Source: Flammeovirgaceae bacterium (GTDB taxonomy: Bacteria > Bacteroidota > Bacteroidia > Cytophagales > Cyclobacteriaceae). Taken from it: 44,091 bases of DNA. The position numbers and the translations under genes were made by a program. The notes below the pieces were generated by a model. That model saw only the letters and a program-made list of their open reading frames with translations. It did not search any database and was not told where the DNA came from. Location of the stretch: contig JAJTGY010000035.1 of assembly GCA_021298015.1 (NCBI GenBank), positions 1 to 44,091 of the forward strand, in the 5' to 3' direction. Below, one piece after another: positions 15,387-24,506 of the stretch (the stretch's first letter is position 1; each line of letters starts with the position of its first letter).

Positions 15387-16937
15387 TCAGCCGCGGGGTT
15401 CCACCAGGATTACCCGCTCTTTTTCAACCACCACTAACCCGGGCGGGTCGCCTTTTCGTTTCCTCACGAATTTTCGTGGCGTGTAACTCACCGGGCATAA
15501 CGAATCGGTTTTTCGTTTCGAATAATGAGCCGCTAATTGCGCGGCCCGTTCAAGTACGGGTTTGGGAAATGCCTGGCCGGCTTTGTGTTTGATAATGACG
15601 TGGGAGCCGGCTACGTCCCGGGCGTGCAGCCAAAGGTCTTCTTTGGCGGTGAACTCAGCCAGCATCTGATCATTAGCGGCAGCATTCCGGCCAACCCACA
15701 CGGTGTACCCATCGATGACAAATTCGTGAAAAGGCAGCGCACGCTTCGCTTTGTCATCTTTCGTGTGTTGCGTCTCGGTGAGCCGGTTGATTTGCTGGAG
15801 GTTGGTCGCGCGTTCCAACTCCTGACCAATTAAGCTCAACTGGACGATACGTTGCTCCACCTGCCGCCTCTGCTCCGATAGCTTTTGAATTTCGATCTGG
15901 CGGTTTTTCGCCTTGCGGTAAAACACTTCGGCATTTCGCTGAGGTGACAGCTCTTTTTTTAGCGGGATTTCAACTTCTCGATCCGGATCGTCAAAGGACG
16001 GAAGGGTTACCCGGCTCAGGCCGGCATCCATCCGGTGCAGGTTGGCCATAACCAGGTCGCCCCATTGCTGAAAGTGATGATCATGGGTAATCTCTTTCAA
16101 CCGTGCGGTAATTCGGTCAAGCTGCGCCTGGGCGTTCGAAACCGATGCGTTGTGTTGATGAAGCGCTGACTTGCGTGCCCGGTTAAAGGCCAGTCGGACG
16201 ATCGCCTGCTGGTAAAAGGCAGTGACAGCCGAAGCGGGTTTTTCAAAACGCATCGCCTCGTGACTGGCCGGTAACAACGAGAACTCCAACTCGCGGGTGC
16301 TGGCATCTTCGTGTATAAAGAAGCCAGGGCTTTGGAGCAGTTCAAGAACATGGCGGAACAACTTCCACTTCTGATCAACGTTAGCTTGCGACCAACCTTT
16401 CTGTTCCAGGTAGTTCCATACCGGGGCGTTCAGCGTTACGTAATACTTCTTCCAGTTGCCTTCGTTTCGCCTGAAACAGGGTTCGCTCCAGTCGATTGTC
16501 CGGGCAAAGGCGGTTGGTTCATGCGTGAGATCTTCCGTCAGTTGCTTTCGGAACAGATCGACCGGCCTTTGCTTATCCAGTAAAAGGATGTTGCTTCGAT
16601 TGCCATGCATCTTGAACCACAGCGCGCGATCGTCATCAAAGCGTATGATCAGCGACCGATCTTGGGCAATGGTTTCTACCGCGCTTACTTTGGTGAGCAG
16701 TAGGGGAGAAAAAAGATCAACGGAGTTTTTCCGGGCACGCGCAAAACTTTCCGGAAATGACAGGCAGGTAAGTTCGGGAGCCAAACTGGCTTTCATGAAC
16801 ATAGATTTCCGGCCATCGTTAAACTCCAGAATGAGTTCATCTTTGTTTTGACTGAACGCGGAAACCAGACGGCAGCCCGGTAGCGTTTCATTGAGCTCCA
16901 TGGCCAGGGCACGCAAGAAAAAGTAGGAGTTGTGCAC
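15387..16937 (-). CDS. rqcH: Ribosome quality-control factor RqcH (NFACT family)
   Basis: A 516-aa homologue of eukaryotic Rqc2/NEMF. In Bacillus subtilis RqcH binds obstructed 50S subunits and recruits tRNA-Ala to add C-terminal alanine tails that mark the nascent chain for degradation. NFACT-N covers about 1-240 with the conserved Asp-Arg pair at 93-94; a coiled-coil region of charged heptads lies around 255-400; the NFACT-R domain begins near 425 with DLWLHARDVAGSHVIIK (434-450). The GTG start at 16937 gives the family's usual MHNSYFFLR opening. The gene lies 2 nt after the PhnP-like gene. Older annotation would call it fibronectin-binding protein A, which is misleading without surface signals. 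Confidence 0.9.
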   Translation of the reverse strand: MHNSYFFLRALAMELNETLPGCRLVSAFSQNKDELILEFNDGRKSMFMKASLAPELTCLSFPESFARARKNSVDLFSPLLLTKVSAVETIAQDRSLIIRFDDDRALWFKMHGNRSNILLLDKQRPVDLFRKQLTEDLTHEPTAFARTIDWSEPCFRRNEGNWKKYYVTLNAPVWNYLEQKGWSQANVDQKWKLFRHVLELLQSPGFFIHEDASTRELEFSLLPASHEAMRFEKPASAVTAFYQQAIVRLAFNRARKSALHQHNASVSNAQAQLDRITARLKEITHDHHFQQWGDLVMANLHRMDAGLSRVTLPSFDDPDREVEIPLKKELSPQRNAEVFYRKAKNRQIEIQKLSEQRRQVEQRIVQLSLIGQELERATNLQQINRLTETQHTKDDKAKRALPFHEFVIDGYTVWVGRNAAANDQMLAEFTAKEDLWLHARDVAGSHVIIKHKAGQAFPKPVLERAAQLAAHYSKRKTDSLCPVSYTPRKFVRKRKGDPPGLVVVEKERVILVEPRG

Positions 16938-16939
16938 AA

Positions 16940-17701
16940 TCAGGCTTCGATGGAAAGGCCATCGTACGCCAAAGCTACGCCTGTTGGCAATTCTTTTTCA
17001 ACCTGTTGATGCAAACCCATTTTGTGCGAAAGGTGAACCAGAAAGGTTTGCCGTGCACCAATTCGCCCGGCCATGGCAATAGCCTCCTCCAGATTGAAGT
17101 GCGAAATGTGTTTTTCCCGTTGAAGTGCATTCAGAACCAACGTATCGGTTCCCTCCAGCCGTTTCATCGTAGCGGCCGGGATGTCGTTTGCATCGGTAAT
17201 GTAACTGAAACGGCCAATGCGGAACCCCGTAACGGGCATATGGAGGTGACTTACCGGTAGCGGAGTGACTGTCAGATTTTCGATGGTGAAAGGCTGTTCA
17301 TCAATCTCCACCAGTTTAAGCTGAGGTATGCCCGGATAGCGGATTTTTTCAAAGGCGTAGAAAAATTCTGTCTGCAGGTGTTGGTGCACGGTCCGGGTAC
17401 CGTATACCGGCATGTCGGTTTGCTGCTTGTAGTTGTACGCGCGCACATCGTCCAGGCCTGCCGTATGGTCTTTGTGCGTGTGGGTCATTAAGACCGCGTG
17501 CAGGGTGCCAATGCGTTCGCGCAGCATCTGCTGCCGAAAATCAGGCCCGGTATCAATCACCAGGCTCAGTTCACCTGACTGAATGTGTACCGATGTGCGA
17601 AGCCTCTTGTCGCGGTAATCGAGCGAAAGGCAAACCGAACAGGTGCACCCGATAACAGGTACACCTTGTGAGGTGCCCGTGCCCAAGAACGTTACTTTCA
17701 A
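16940..17701 (-). CDS. PhnP-like MBL-fold metallo-hydrolase
   Basis: A 253-aa cytoplasmic metallo-beta-lactamase-fold enzyme. The metal motif THTHKDH places His74, His76, Asp78 and His79. The N-terminal GTGTSQGVPVIGC with Cys19, Cys21 and Cys24 matches the zinc-binding cysteine cluster of PhnP. PhnP is a cyclic phosphate phosphodiesterase of phosphonate breakdown, but no phn genes are present, and relatives in Bacteroidota are uncharacterised. The exact substrate is therefore open; a phosphodiester is likely. It sits between rqcH and a small conserved gene with 2 and 9 nt spacing, so the three are probably co-transcribed. Confidence 0.88.
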   Translation of the reverse strand: MKVTFLGTGTSQGVPVIGCTCSVCLSLDYRDKRLRTSVHIQSGELSLVIDTGPDFRQQMLRERIGTLHAVLMTHTHKDHTAGLDDVRAYNYKQQTDMPVYGTRTVHQHLQTEFFYAFEKIRYPGIPQLKLVEIDEQPFTIENLTVTPLPVSHLHMPVTGFRIGRFSYITDANDIPAATMKRLEGTDTLVLNALQREKHISHFNLEEAIAMAGRIGARQTFLVHLSHKMGLHQQVEKELPTGVALAYDGLSIEA

Positions 17702-17710
17702 CGTGTGCTG

Positions 17711-17980
17711 CTATTTGGCTTCGACCAGTGTGAGCTCTTCGTGCAGCTTCTTACTCTTTTCTGAAAAATGGGTTGTGTCCAGCTCAACGCCCTTCAAAAT
17801 CTCGAGCAGCGCGTTGATCTTTCCTTCCGTGGCAAAAAACTTGTTCACGATCATGATCTTCTGATCTTTCAGCAGGCAATACCCGGCCTTGAAGTTGCCT
17901 TTCTCGTAGCGCAAGATATAGTCCGACTCGGCAATCATGTCCTCCAGCTTTGCCAAAAATTGCGGTGTGTACTTTACCAT
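17711..17980 (-). CDS. Conserved small hypothetical protein
   Basis: An 89-aa soluble, charged protein that opens MVKYTPQFLAKLEDMIAESD. The ATG at 17980 is preferred to a TTG at 18010, which adds ten basic residues. I remember similar short proteins in Bacteroidota but know no function. No signal peptide, helix-turn-helix or catalytic motif is evident. It is probably the first gene of a unit with the PhnP-like gene and rqcH and is divergent from miaA, with about 100 nt between them. Confidence 0.75.
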   Translation of the reverse strand: MVKYTPQFLAKLEDMIAESDYILRYEKGNFKAGYCLLKDQKIMIVNKFFATEGKINALLEILKGVELDTTHFSEKSKKLHEELTLVEAK

Positions 17981-18080
17981 GTAAGAAATACGTAGTGGTT
18001 TGGCGTGCAAGATACGAAATCAAACGAACGGAAGCCCGCCTGTTTTCTGGGATAACGGCTTGTCGTACTTTGCGGCTGTC

Positions 18081-18986
18081 ATGACACGCGCACCCGTTCT
18101 TGTTGTAGCCGGCCCCACCGCTTCGGGCAAAACAGCACTCGCGGTGAAGCTGGCCCGTCACTTTGGTACAGAATTGGTTTCCGCTGACTCACGGCAAATA
18201 TACCGGGAGCTCCGTATCGGGGTAAGCCGGCCCACGGACAACGAACTACAGCAGGTGCATCATCATTTTATCGCCACGCACTCCATTCATGAGCCGTTTA
18301 CGGCCGGGGATTTTCAACGAGAGGCACGTCTGGTGGTATCGGATCTGATCAATCGTTTTGGTTGCGCGGTGGTTTGCGGAGGTACCGGGCTTTATTTTCG
18401 AGCGCTGCTGCACGGTTTTGATTCGATGCCGGATGTTGCCGCTCAGGTGCGGGAAGGCGTCCAGCGCGACTACCGCGAAAACGGTTTGGCTTGGTTGCAG
18501 GAGCGCGTGCGCGAAGTTGATCCCGTTTATTTTGAGGTGGTCGATAAAGCCAACCCGCAGCGGCTTATGCGGGCCCTGGAGGTTTATCGTTCGTCCGGTT
18601 TGCCTCTTTCGACTTACCACAAGAAGGGCAACGACCATTTTCCGGCTGAGGCGATCTCGGTGGGTATCGATTGGCCACGGGCGGAACTCTACCAGCGCAT
18701 TGATGCGCGCGTGCATCAAATGGTAGCCGATGGGTTGATCGCAGAGGCCGAGGCCTTATTTGAATACCGGCAACGGCCGGCCCTGCAGACAGTGGGCTAT
18801 CAGGAACTGTTTGCCTGGATGGAAGGCCGCCTGTCGAAAGAGAATGCCATTGCCCTGATCGGTCAGAATACGCGACAATATGCCAAGCGTCAGCTGACCT
18901 GGCTGAGGCGTTACGGAAGCGTGCATTGGTTCGCTCCTGACCGTCAACCGGAGATCATACCCTTTCTGGAGGGAAAAAGCTCTTGA
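18081..18986 (+). CDS. miaA: tRNA dimethylallyltransferase
   Basis: MiaA adds a dimethylallyl group to A37 of tRNAs that read codons starting with U, including tRNA-Ser such as the one encoded at 32752-32841. The start at 18081 gives the typical opening and puts the P-loop GPTASGKT at residues 11-18; an upstream alternative start at 18000 adds 27 unrelated residues. DSRQIY and GGTGLYFRALLHG are further signatures. At 301 aa it has the usual length. The downstream glycosyltransferase promoter overlaps its stop. Confidence 0.95.
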   Translation: MTRAPVLVVAGPTASGKTALAVKLARHFGTELVSADSRQIYRELRIGVSRPTDNELQQVHHHFIATHSIHEPFTAGDFQREARLVVSDLINRFGCAVVCGGTGLYFRALLHGFDSMPDVAAQVREGVQRDYRENGLAWLQERVREVDPVYFEVVDKANPQRLMRALEVYRSSGLPLSTYHKKGNDHFPAEAISVGIDWPRAELYQRIDARVHQMVADGLIAEAEALFEYRQRPALQTVGYQELFAWMEGRLSKENAIALIGQNTRQYAKRQLTWLRRYGSVHWFAPDRQPEIIPFLEGKSS

Positions 18987-19009
18987 ACGGGCTAACTTTG
19001 GTAATTTTG
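18983..19009 (+). promoter_or_regulatory. Candidate promoter of the glycan cluster with two -7 boxes
   Basis: Two exact TAnnTTTG boxes follow each other: TAACTTTG (18993-19000) and TAATTTTG (19002-19009). TTG at 18983-18985, overlapping the miaA stop codon, is 16 nt before the second box. Transcription would start within a few bases of the glycosyltransferase start codon, so the leader would be very short. Confidence 0.45.
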
Positions 19010-19026
19010 AGATTTGATTCCACACG

Positions 19027-20340
19027 TTGACGAGCGCACCGCCCACCAAAGTTATGATTGTTACGTACTACTGGCCGCCTTTTGGCACCAGCGGTGTGCA
19101 GCGCTGGCTCAAGTTCGTCAAATATTTGCCCCAGTTTGGCATTCAACCCTACGTGTATACTCCGGAAAACCCGGCTGGCGAGGCGGTTGACAATTCCCTG
19201 CTGGCCGATGTGCCGGTGGAAGCGGAAATCATTAAGCTACCCATTTGGGAACCGTATCAGATTTTTCAGAGGCTGTCAGGTATCTTCGGGAAGAAGCCAA
19301 AACCATCGGATTTTATTACCACCGGGAAGAAGAACCTCTGGCAAGGAATCACGTCCTGGGTACGCGGCAATCTCCTGATTCCCGATGCGCGTAAGTTCTG
19401 GGTGAAGCCGTCCGTTCTTTTTTTGGACGATCTCATTCGCACCAACGGCATACCCGTGTTGATTACCACCGGCCCGCCCCACAGCATGCACCTGATTGGT
19501 TTGGCGTTGAAGAAAAAAAACCCGGGCATCAGGTGGCTGGCTGATTTTCGCGACCCGTGGAGTGAATGGGATTTGCTGGACACATTGTCACTGTCGGGCT
19601 GGGCGCGCAGGCGCCATCAGTCGCTGGAGCGCGAGGTATTGCAAACCGCGGATGCTGTGATAACCATTGCGCCCTATCACCAGCAACGGCTGACCCAATT
19701 GGGTGGCCGCTCCGTCCACCTCATCACCAATGGCTTTGACGAAGAGGATTTCAAGGACATCACCCATGTGCGTACCAGCCACTTCACCATTCGACATCTC
19801 GGTGTGGTAGACGAGCTGCGCGATCCGCGACCCGTGATGGAAGCCATCGAGCAACTGCTGGTGGAGAACCCCAGTCGCGAGGCTCAAATTCGGGTTGAAT
19901 TCATCGGCAACGTGAACAGGCGGTTCATCGACTGGGTGCAGCAGAGCGGACCTTTGAATCGGGTGACTCGTTTTGTTACCCATATACCCCATGCGCAGGT
20001 ATTGGAAAAATATGGCGCGACCGACTTGCAGCTTTTGATCTTGGCGCACACGGCTATTGCACCGGGTAATCTTCCGGGAAAATTCTTTGAATACCTCGCC
20101 TCGGGAAATCCCATCCTCGCCATCGGCCCACCCGATGGCGATGCGGCACAAATTCTTCGCGATACGAAAGCCGGGGTTTTGGTTGATCGGGGTGACCGGG
20201 CCGGCCTGCAGGCGGCATTGGAGACGTACTTTTCAAAATGGGAGCAAGGCGGAGTTACCGACAACCGATCGGTGGGTCGTTTTAGCCGGAAGGCGCTCAC
20301 GCAGCAACTGGTAGAAATCATTCAAACGGTGCTAAAATGA
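19027..20340 (+). CDS. Glycosyltransferase, GT4-like
   Basis: A 437-aa GT-B fold glycosyltransferase likely to build a cell-surface glycan at the cytoplasmic face. The N-terminal strand and loop TKVMIVTYYWPPFGTSGVQR are typical of this Bacteroidota group. A second domain holds FRDPWSEWD, LITNGFDEEDF and, near the C-terminus, GKFFEYLASGNPILAIGP, the acidic sugar-nucleotide site of GT4 enzymes. The TTG at 19027 keeps the full first strand; an ATG at 19054 would cut it. Donor and acceptor are unknown. The stop overlaps the start of the flippase gene (ATGA). Confidence 0.88.
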   Translation: MTSAPPTKVMIVTYYWPPFGTSGVQRWLKFVKYLPQFGIQPYVYTPENPAGEAVDNSLLADVPVEAEIIKLPIWEPYQIFQRLSGIFGKKPKPSDFITTGKKNLWQGITSWVRGNLLIPDARKFWVKPSVLFLDDLIRTNGIPVLITTGPPHSMHLIGLALKKKNPGIRWLADFRDPWSEWDLLDTLSLSGWARRRHQSLEREVLQTADAVITIAPYHQQRLTQLGGRSVHLITNGFDEEDFKDITHVRTSHFTIRHLGVVDELRDPRPVMEAIEQLLVENPSREAQIRVEFIGNVNRRFIDWVQQSGPLNRVTRFVTHIPHAQVLEKYGATDLQLLILAHTAIAPGNLPGKFFEYLASGNPILAIGPPDGDAAQILRDTKAGVLVDRGDRAGLQAALETYFSKWEQGGVTDNRSVGRFSRKALTQQLVEIIQTVLK

Positions 20341-21779
20341 TTTCGGCTCGATTCATTAAGAGTTCATTGATCTACACGGTAGCCGGTGCCTTACCGATGG
20401 CAAGTGCGATTATATTGATGCCCTTTTACGGCAAGTATCTCTCTGCGGAACTTTTTGGGGCGCTTTCCGTCTACTTTGCTTTTTCGTTACTGGTTCAGAT
20501 TGTGGTTACTTACAGTTTTGATGCCTCGTTGTATCTCAACTTTCATGAGTATAAGCATGACCCCAAGCTGTTGGCTACCTTCATTAGCAGCGCCTTCAAC
20601 TATATTTTGGTGGTGAGTGGAGCGGTCGCTCTTCTGTTGGCACTGGTTGGTCATTCTTTATTTGCCCTTGTCTTTACCGAGACAGAACTAACATTCTTTC
20701 CCTTTGGAGCGCTCTCCGTGGTAACAGCCATTTTTCTGGCGCTTTTTAAAGTGAATAACAGTTTATTACAAACACAGTCAAAGCCATCTCAATTTCTATG
20801 GTTGAATCTGATTTCGTTTACCATGGTGGCCGGCTTTACCATAGTGGGCTTGGTTGCCAGCCCCGACACGCTGTGGGGCCCCATTGGCGGCAAGATGATC
20901 GCAGCCGTAGCGTCAGCCGGTTGGGTGTTGTTTTCAATTTATCGGCAGTTTGGGTTTCATTTCAACTGGACATTGCTCCGAACCACGTTCTCGTTTAATC
21001 ATCCCTCGCTCATCTACCAGATTCAGCAGTGGGTCATCAATTATTATGATCGGGTATTATTGATGTTGCTGGCGTCATCGGCAACGGTTGGCTATTATGA
21101 CCTCGCCATCAAATGCTTATTGGTTATCGACTTCCTGTTGACTGGGCTCAATGCCTCTTTTCACCCCAAGGTGTTGGGCATGGTTCATCAACAATCGGTA
21201 AAAATGAGCTCGGTTGAGATCAATCGTTATTACCATGGTCTGGCTGGCGTTGCTATTTTGGCGGTAGTTGCCTGTATCGCCCTATTTCCCCCTTTGATTT
21301 ATTTTTTATTCCCCGAGTCGTATCACGCAGCGGCACTCCTTATTCCGCTTGCTGCCGTAGTCTACCTTTTACGGCCCGCCAGGCTTATGATGGCAATGCC
21401 CTTTGCGGCACTGAAGTATTCAAAGCCTCTTCCGATCATTTATCTGGCGTTGGCCGCGGTAAAAATCTTGTTGATGTATGCTTGGATACCTGAATGGAAC
21501 GTACAGGGCGCCATGTTTGCCACAATCGTGAGCTATGGGGTTGAGGTAATCGTGCTATTCTTGGTGATTCGCCATAGGTTCTCCTTTCGATTGAACGCTT
21601 TCAAGCTCGTTTGGGCCCCGCTAATCGTTGGATCAGTCATTGTGGTGGGGGAAAAGTTGGTAAGCGGGCTGCCCACATGGATTACACATGCCGGATATGC
21701 CGTAGTGGCGATTGTACTTCTATTTTGGGTATACCGGAACGAATTAAGAGTTTATGGCCAACGCTGGTGGCCAAAATGA
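20337..21779 (+). CDS. Polysaccharide flippase (MOP/Wzx-like)
   Basis: A 480-aa multi-pass membrane protein with about 12-14 hydrophobic helices and few charged loops, beginning SSLIYTVAGALPMASAIILM as in Wzx/RfbX flippases. Such proteins turn undecaprenyl-linked sugar units across the inner membrane. The position between glycosyltransferases and glycan-modifying enzymes supports this. No polymerase (Wzy), chain-length factor or ligase is visible in the window, so how the translocated unit is used is unknown. Confidence 0.88.
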   Translation: MISARFIKSSLIYTVAGALPMASAIILMPFYGKYLSAELFGALSVYFAFSLLVQIVVTYSFDASLYLNFHEYKHDPKLLATFISSAFNYILVVSGAVALLLALVGHSLFALVFTETELTFFPFGALSVVTAIFLALFKVNNSLLQTQSKPSQFLWLNLISFTMVAGFTIVGLVASPDTLWGPIGGKMIAAVASAGWVLFSIYRQFGFHFNWTLLRTTFSFNHPSLIYQIQQWVINYYDRVLLMLLASSATVGYYDLAIKCLLVIDFLLTGLNASFHPKVLGMVHQQSVKMSSVEINRYYHGLAGVAILAVVACIALFPPLIYFLFPESYHAAALLIPLAAVVYLLRPARLMMAMPFAALKYSKPLPIIYLALAAVKILLMYAWIPEWNVQGAMFATIVSYGVEVIVLFLVIRHRFSFRLNAFKLVWAPLIVGSVIVVGEKLVSGLPTWITHAGYAVVAIVLLFWVYRNELRVYGQRWWPK

Positions 21780-21824
21780 TGAGTTACTAAACACGTAATT
21801 GCCACTCGAAGATTTGAAACCAAG

Positions 21825-22733
21825 ATGATTGCAAAACTTTATCGGTCTGTCATTCCATTGGATCTTCGGACGAAGATATATCATCAGTTTCTAGGTCGGG
21901 TAGTATTTTTTTTTCGCCACCTCAACGTGATTGTTCGAAGCAAATTCATGTATCTCTTTCAATCGTTTTTACCGAAGACTGAATCAAATGCCGCCCTCGC
22001 GTTCATCGGTAAATATGGCATTACGTCTTACCCGGCCGAGTATTCAAGGAAATACCTGAATCTTTCTGTTCAAGTTCATCACGATCAGGTGTTGAAACTG
22101 CCGTTTGTGATCCACGGTGAGCACAAATTGTATTTTCCGGCTTTTTTTTCGGATGAGAAGGTCATACGCGATTATCGGGCCTTGAAAACCGAGCAAGACC
22201 CGGAGTCAGCGCACCGATATGTTCGATCGTTGGATGAATTGAAAGATCGGACACTGCTGGATGTGGGCGCTGCCGAGGGTATCTTCGCGTTGGATACCAT
22301 TCATTTGACCCAACACGTGGTGCTGTTTGAATATCAGGACTATTGGCAAGCACCCCTGCGGGCTACGTTTGAACCCTGGCGCGATAAGGTTGAAATTGTA
22401 CCCAAGTTTGTTGGTGCCAGGTCCGATTCCGCCCTGTGGGTTTGTCTTGACGATTTTTTGGAGCCCAATGGCATTGATCCGCTCTTTATCAAGATGGACA
22501 TTGAGGGCGGAGAGCGCGATGCTTTGGCCGGTGCGTCCCGCGTATTAGGTGAGCCTCGTGATATTCAAGTTTCGGTTTGTACGTATCATCGCCCACATGA
22601 CCCTGAGTTCATTGAGCAATTGCTTCAGAAGAATAATTTTATGACTGAATTTGCCCTGGGCGTCATGTATTGGCAGAAACGTGTCAGCCGGGGTGTAATT
22701 CGGGGAAAGAAAGGAAACTTGCTTGGTGTATGA
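21825..22733 (+). CDS. FkbM-family methyltransferase
   Basis: A 302-aa protein with an S-adenosylmethionine site LLDVGAAEGIFAL (residues 144-156) and the FkbM marker FIKMDIEGGERDAL (221-234). FkbM-type enzymes O-methylate sugars and polyketides; in a glycan cluster the likely substrate is a sugar hydroxyl. Residues 1-130 form an extra N-terminal region rich in aromatic and basic residues that I do not recognise. The stop overlaps the next gene by ATGA. Confidence 0.85.
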   Translation: MIAKLYRSVIPLDLRTKIYHQFLGRVVFFFRHLNVIVRSKFMYLFQSFLPKTESNAALAFIGKYGITSYPAEYSRKYLNLSVQVHHDQVLKLPFVIHGEHKLYFPAFFSDEKVIRDYRALKTEQDPESAHRYVRSLDELKDRTLLDVGAAEGIFALDTIHLTQHVVLFEYQDYWQAPLRATFEPWRDKVEIVPKFVGARSDSALWVCLDDFLEPNGIDPLFIKMDIEGGERDALAGASRVLGEPRDIQVSVCTYHRPHDPEFIEQLLQKNNFMTEFALGVMYWQKRVSRGVIRGKKGNLLGV

Positions 22734-23407
22734 TTAGCAAAATTCCGGTGTTACGCCTGGTCCATCGTTTTCTGAAGCAGCGTGCCTTCAGGCGGCAGTG
22801 GAGAAGGCGAAACCAACACAACGAAACCAAGATGGGCGATCGCCTTTTTCCGATAGACGTAGTCACGGTCGGGAAGGGCACATACGGTACGTTGAATGTA
22901 CAGAGCCTTTATGTGACCGAAAAAGAGAGGCTTGTCATTGGCAACTATGTTTCAATTGCTCCGGACGTCACGTTTTTCCTGGGCGTTAACCACCAAATGC
23001 AAACGGTGACCACATACCCCTTTTACTCGAAATGGATTGGCCGTTCTCCCATAGATGCCGTCAGCAAAGGACCCATCGTGGTGGAAGATGAAGTCTGGAT
23101 TGGAACAGGGGCTATGATTTTTTCAGGTGTCACCATTGCCAAAGGTGCTATTGTCGGAGCAGGTGCGGTGGTGACCCGAGACGTGCCACCTTATGCAATA
23201 GTTGCCGGAAACCCGGGTCGGGTAACTCGCCTTCGATTTTCAGAAGATGTGGTTGAGATCTTAAAACCCATCTTTATGGCCAACTTACCGGAGGAATGGA
23301 TTCGGGCGAACATGGACACGATTTATACAAAAATTGAGTCGAAGGAGGACGCGCTACACTTCAAAAAGGTGGTGGACACGGTGCTTAAAACCCAGGCGAA
23401 TGAATAA
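22730..23407 (+). CDS. Hexapeptide-repeat acyltransferase (CatB/LbH type)
   Basis: A 225-aa left-handed beta-helix transferase, probably an O-acetyltransferase acting on a sugar. The ATG at 22730 overlaps the previous stop (ATGA), and that defines the start. A basic N-terminal helix (about 1-32) precedes the beta-helix. Hexapeptide turns are visible in YVSIAPDV and from VWIGTGAMIFSGVTIAKG through AIVGAGAVVTRDVPPYAIVA, and a histidine (GVNHQM) lies where CatB-like enzymes have the catalytic base. The AGNPGRVTRLRF end is typical. The next gene starts 8 nt inside its 3' end. Confidence 0.9.
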   Translation: MISKIPVLRLVHRFLKQRAFRRQWRRRNQHNETKMGDRLFPIDVVTVGKGTYGTLNVQSLYVTEKERLVIGNYVSIAPDVTFFLGVNHQMQTVTTYPFYSKWIGRSPIDAVSKGPIVVEDEVWIGTGAMIFSGVTIAKGAIVGAGAVVTRDVPPYAIVAGNPGRVTRLRFSEDVVEILKPIFMANLPEEWIRANMDTIYTKIESKEDALHFKKVVDTVLKTQANE

Positions 23408-24506
23408 CGGGACGGTTCGAATTCTGGCCACTTACCTTCCGCAATTCCACCCCATTCCGGAAAATGATGAATGGTGGGGTAAGGGCTTCACGGAATGGAC
23501 GAATGTGGGCAAGGCCAGGCCGCTGTTCCGCGGGCATTATCAACCTCGGGTGCCCTCCGAACTGGGGTATTATGACTTACGGCTGCCTGAGGTGCGTGAG
23601 CAACAGGCAGCGCTCGCCAGAGAGCATGGCATCGAAGGCTTTTGCTATTGGCATTATTGGTTTGGTAACGGTAAGAGATTGTTGGAGCGTCCGTTCAACG
23701 AAGTCGTTGGATCGGGTAAACCGGATTTTCCTTTTTGTTTGAGTTGGGCCAACCACAGCTGGCAAGACAAACAATTCAGCAAGGAAGGTACCGAGCGATT
23801 GTTGATTGAGCAGCGGTATGGCGGTGAGGAAGATTTTAGAATGCACTTTGATGCCTTACTACCGGCTTTCCTCGACAAACGTTATGTGCGAGTTGACGGC
23901 AAACCACTATTTCAGATTTACCAGCCCCTGAAGTTCCCCGGGGTTGAAAAATTCATTGAATTCTGGCAGGCGTTGGCCCAACAAAACGGAATGCCCGGTA
24001 TTCATTTTGTTGGCCATACCTTGCTGGAGGAGGATACGGATTCGATTTTACAAAAAGGGTTTGATGCGGTTAACATGGTTCGCCTGTACCATTTCTATAA
24101 GCATCAATATTCCCTGCCTGAGCGGGCATTTATGAAAATGCGCAGGCTGTGGCTGAAGCATGGTAGTATTTTTGACTACGAAAAACTCTGGCCTTTTTTT
24201 TCAGACCTGGCTGATCGTCAAGAGAACATTTACCCCACGATCATTCCCAATTGGGATCATTCGCCACGCTCGGGCAGACGCGGAAACATCTTCATCAATT
24301 CAAATCCTCAGGCATTCAGGAAACATGTCAAGCAGGTGCTGCAGACGGTGAGACACAAAAAGCCCGATCATCGTATTATATTTCTCAAATCCTGGAATGA
24401 GTGGGCAGAAGGGAATTATATGGAGCCCGATCTTAAGTTTGGGAGGGGTTATGTTGAGGCTCTGCGAGACGCTATACGTGAGTATCAGTCTTCGTTAGAG
24501 CTCTAA
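23400..24506 (+). CDS. WbsX-like protein with GH99-like domain
   Basis: A 368-aa protein of the WbsX family found in O-antigen and exopolysaccharide clusters. The start at 23400 overlaps the acyltransferase gene by 8 nt and begins just before the conserved ILATYLPQFHPIPEND. Other markers are GKGFTEWTNV, GFCYWHYWF, CLSWANHSW and the C-terminal NEWAEGNYMEPD. The fold is a TIM barrel related to GH99 endo-mannosidases, and family members have been proposed as glycosyltransferases or glycan hydrolases; the activity is unproven. There is no signal peptide. Its last 35 nt overlap the convergent glycosyltransferase gene. Confidence 0.87.
   Translation: MNNGTVRILATYLPQFHPIPENDEWWGKGFTEWTNVGKARPLFRGHYQPRVPSELGYYDLRLPEVREQQAALAREHGIEGFCYWHYWFGNGKRLLERPFNEVVGSGKPDFPFCLSWANHSWQDKQFSKEGTERLLIEQRYGGEEDFRMHFDALLPAFLDKRYVRVDGKPLFQIYQPLKFPGVEKFIEFWQALAQQNGMPGIHFVGHTLLEEDTDSILQKGFDAVNMVRLYHFYKHQYSLPERAFMKMRRLWLKHGSIFDYEKLWPFFSDLADRQENIYPTIIPNWDHSPRSGRRGNIFINSNPQAFRKHVKQVLQTVRHKKPDHRIIFLKSWNEWAEGNYMEPDLKFGRGYVEALRDAIREYQSSLEL

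Noticed and set aside
15387..16937. Fibronectin-binding adhesin
   Set aside because: The name is historical; the protein has no signal peptide and carries NFACT-N and NFACT-R domains of ribosome quality control.
19588..20151. 187-aa frame antisense to the first GT4 gene
   Set aside because: It lies wholly inside a well-supported glycosyltransferase, shows no domain and reflects codon bias of the sense gene.
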